Below, piece after piece: positions 43,932-44,286 of a stretch of 44,286 nucleotides of DNA (its first letter is position 1; every line of letters begins with the position of its first letter). The position numbers and the translations under genes were made by a program. The notes beneath the pieces are model-generated. The model had not been told where the DNA came from, did not search any database, and worked only from the letters and a program-made list of their open reading frames with translations. Origin of the DNA: Promethearchaeota archaeon (lineage in GTDB: Archaea > Asgardarchaeota > Lokiarchaeia > Sigynarchaeales > SOKP01); NCBI GenBank assembly GCA_016839635.1, contig JAEOTV010000137.1:1-44286 (forward strand). Reading direction: 5' to 3'.

Positions 43932-44286
43932 ATGGAATACAAGAGATTAGCAATAACAGGAGCCAATGGGTATTTAGGGGTACATACAATTAAGATTGCA
44001 ATACAAAAGGGGTGGCAAGTTGTTGGTATTGTAAGACGAGATTCTGCTGCTAAAGAAGTGGAATCATACGGTGCTAAAGCAGAAATAATTAAAGATTTCA
44101 AGCTTGATTCATTAAAAAAAGCTATTGCTGGCTGTAAAGCAGTCATACATTTTAGAGGTGTTGTGTGCGGATCTGAAGAACTTTTCGAAAAGATCAATAT
44201 CGATGGAATGCGAATTTTAGTTGAAGCTGCTCACGAAGCAAGAGTATCTAGAATAATTTTTCCTTCTGGTTTAGGAGTTGACAAAT
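43932..44286 (+). CDS. NAD(P)-dependent epimerase/dehydratase, 3' end outside the window
   Basis: From the ATG at 43932 the frame is open to the right edge. It begins with a Rossmann fold: YKRLAITGANGYLGVHTIKIA, where GANGYLG is the NAD(P)-binding glycine motif, then VVGIVRRDSAA, a VIHFRG strand and NIDGMRILVEAAHEARVSRIIFPSG. This is the extended short-chain dehydrogenase (nucleotide-sugar epimerase type). The catalytic Tyr-x-x-x-Lys would lie beyond the window, so the exact activity cannot be given. Confidence 0.85.
   Translation, partial: MEYKRLAITGANGYLGVHTIKIAIQKGWQVVGIVRRDSAAKEVESYGAKAEIIKDFKLDSLKKAIAGCKAVIHFRGVVCGSEELFEKINIDGMRILVEAAHEARVSRIIFPSGLGVDK

Noticed and set aside
1..44286. 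CRISPR array or cas genes
   Set aside because: No regularly spaced repeats and no Cas-like proteins were seen on either strand.

Overview
The window looks like a chromosomal segment of an Asgard (Promethearchaeota, most likely Lokiarchaeia-like) archaeon. It is very AT-rich and has archaeal TATA-like promoters, ATG/GTG/TTG starts and a tRNA-Leu without an encoded CCA. It carries a complete archaeal isoprenoid and ether-lipid gene set. It also encodes eukaryote-like proteins: a Roadblock-Ras-type GTPase fusion, a gelsolin-like protein, a longin-like protein, and two membrane proteins that probably end in a longin/roadblock-like domain. The lineage is inferred from this gene content and not proven.

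Region 1 (about 0.5-13 kb) is an isoprenoid/lipid locus. UbiX (flavin prenyltransferase) is divergent from a plus-strand run: class II HMG-CoA reductase, a UbiD-family anhydromevalonate phosphate decarboxylase, the phosphomevalonate dehydratase (aconitase X) large and small subunits, a diphosphomevalonate-decarboxylase homologue, mevalonate kinase, and one protein fusing isopentenyl phosphate kinase to type 2 IPP isomerase. UbiX makes the prenyl-FMN that UbiD enzymes need. On the opposite strand follow a longin-like protein, a CheY-like receiver, GGPP synthase and geranylgeranyl reductase. Together these cover HMG-CoA to IPP/DMAPP, GGPP and saturated archaeal lipid chains. The mevalonate kinase frame is broken by a precise 31-nt insertion between the FGE and HFVVYG parts of its N-terminal motif.

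Region 2 (13-20.3 kb, minus strand) holds an HD-domain protein, a GH38 alpha-mannosidase, a membrane-anchored PHP/DUF3604-type protein and an alkaline-phosphatase-superfamily phosphodiesterase. Region 3 (20.4-28 kb) has a SelB-like factor with a degenerate G domain, two DNA methyltransferases with no recognisable nuclease, a Roadblock-GTPase, and a duplicated remnant of the 3' end of that GTPase gene.

Region 4 (28-36 kb) has the tandem 7-TM proteins with soluble tails, a zinc-ribbon RDD protein, a VTT/DedA-type protein, a gelsolin-like protein with a previously overlooked 47-residue single-TM partner, tRNA-Leu(CAG), an Ogg2 glycosylase and two paralogous small membrane proteins, one of them frameshifted. 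Region 5 (36-44.3 kb) has a TPR protein whose likely true start is cut off by an in-frame TGA, two GNAT acetyltransferases, a Zn/Cd P1B-type ATPase with no ordinary start codon for its N-terminus, a DUF166 protein, a QueD/PTPS enzyme and the beginning of an NAD(P)-dependent epimerase/dehydratase.

Three N-termini are interrupted in otherwise well-conserved frames (6725-6755, 34947-34955, 36155-36157), and a fourth (41352-41357) lacks a standard start. They could be real decay, unusual expression or assembly error, and should be resolved first.
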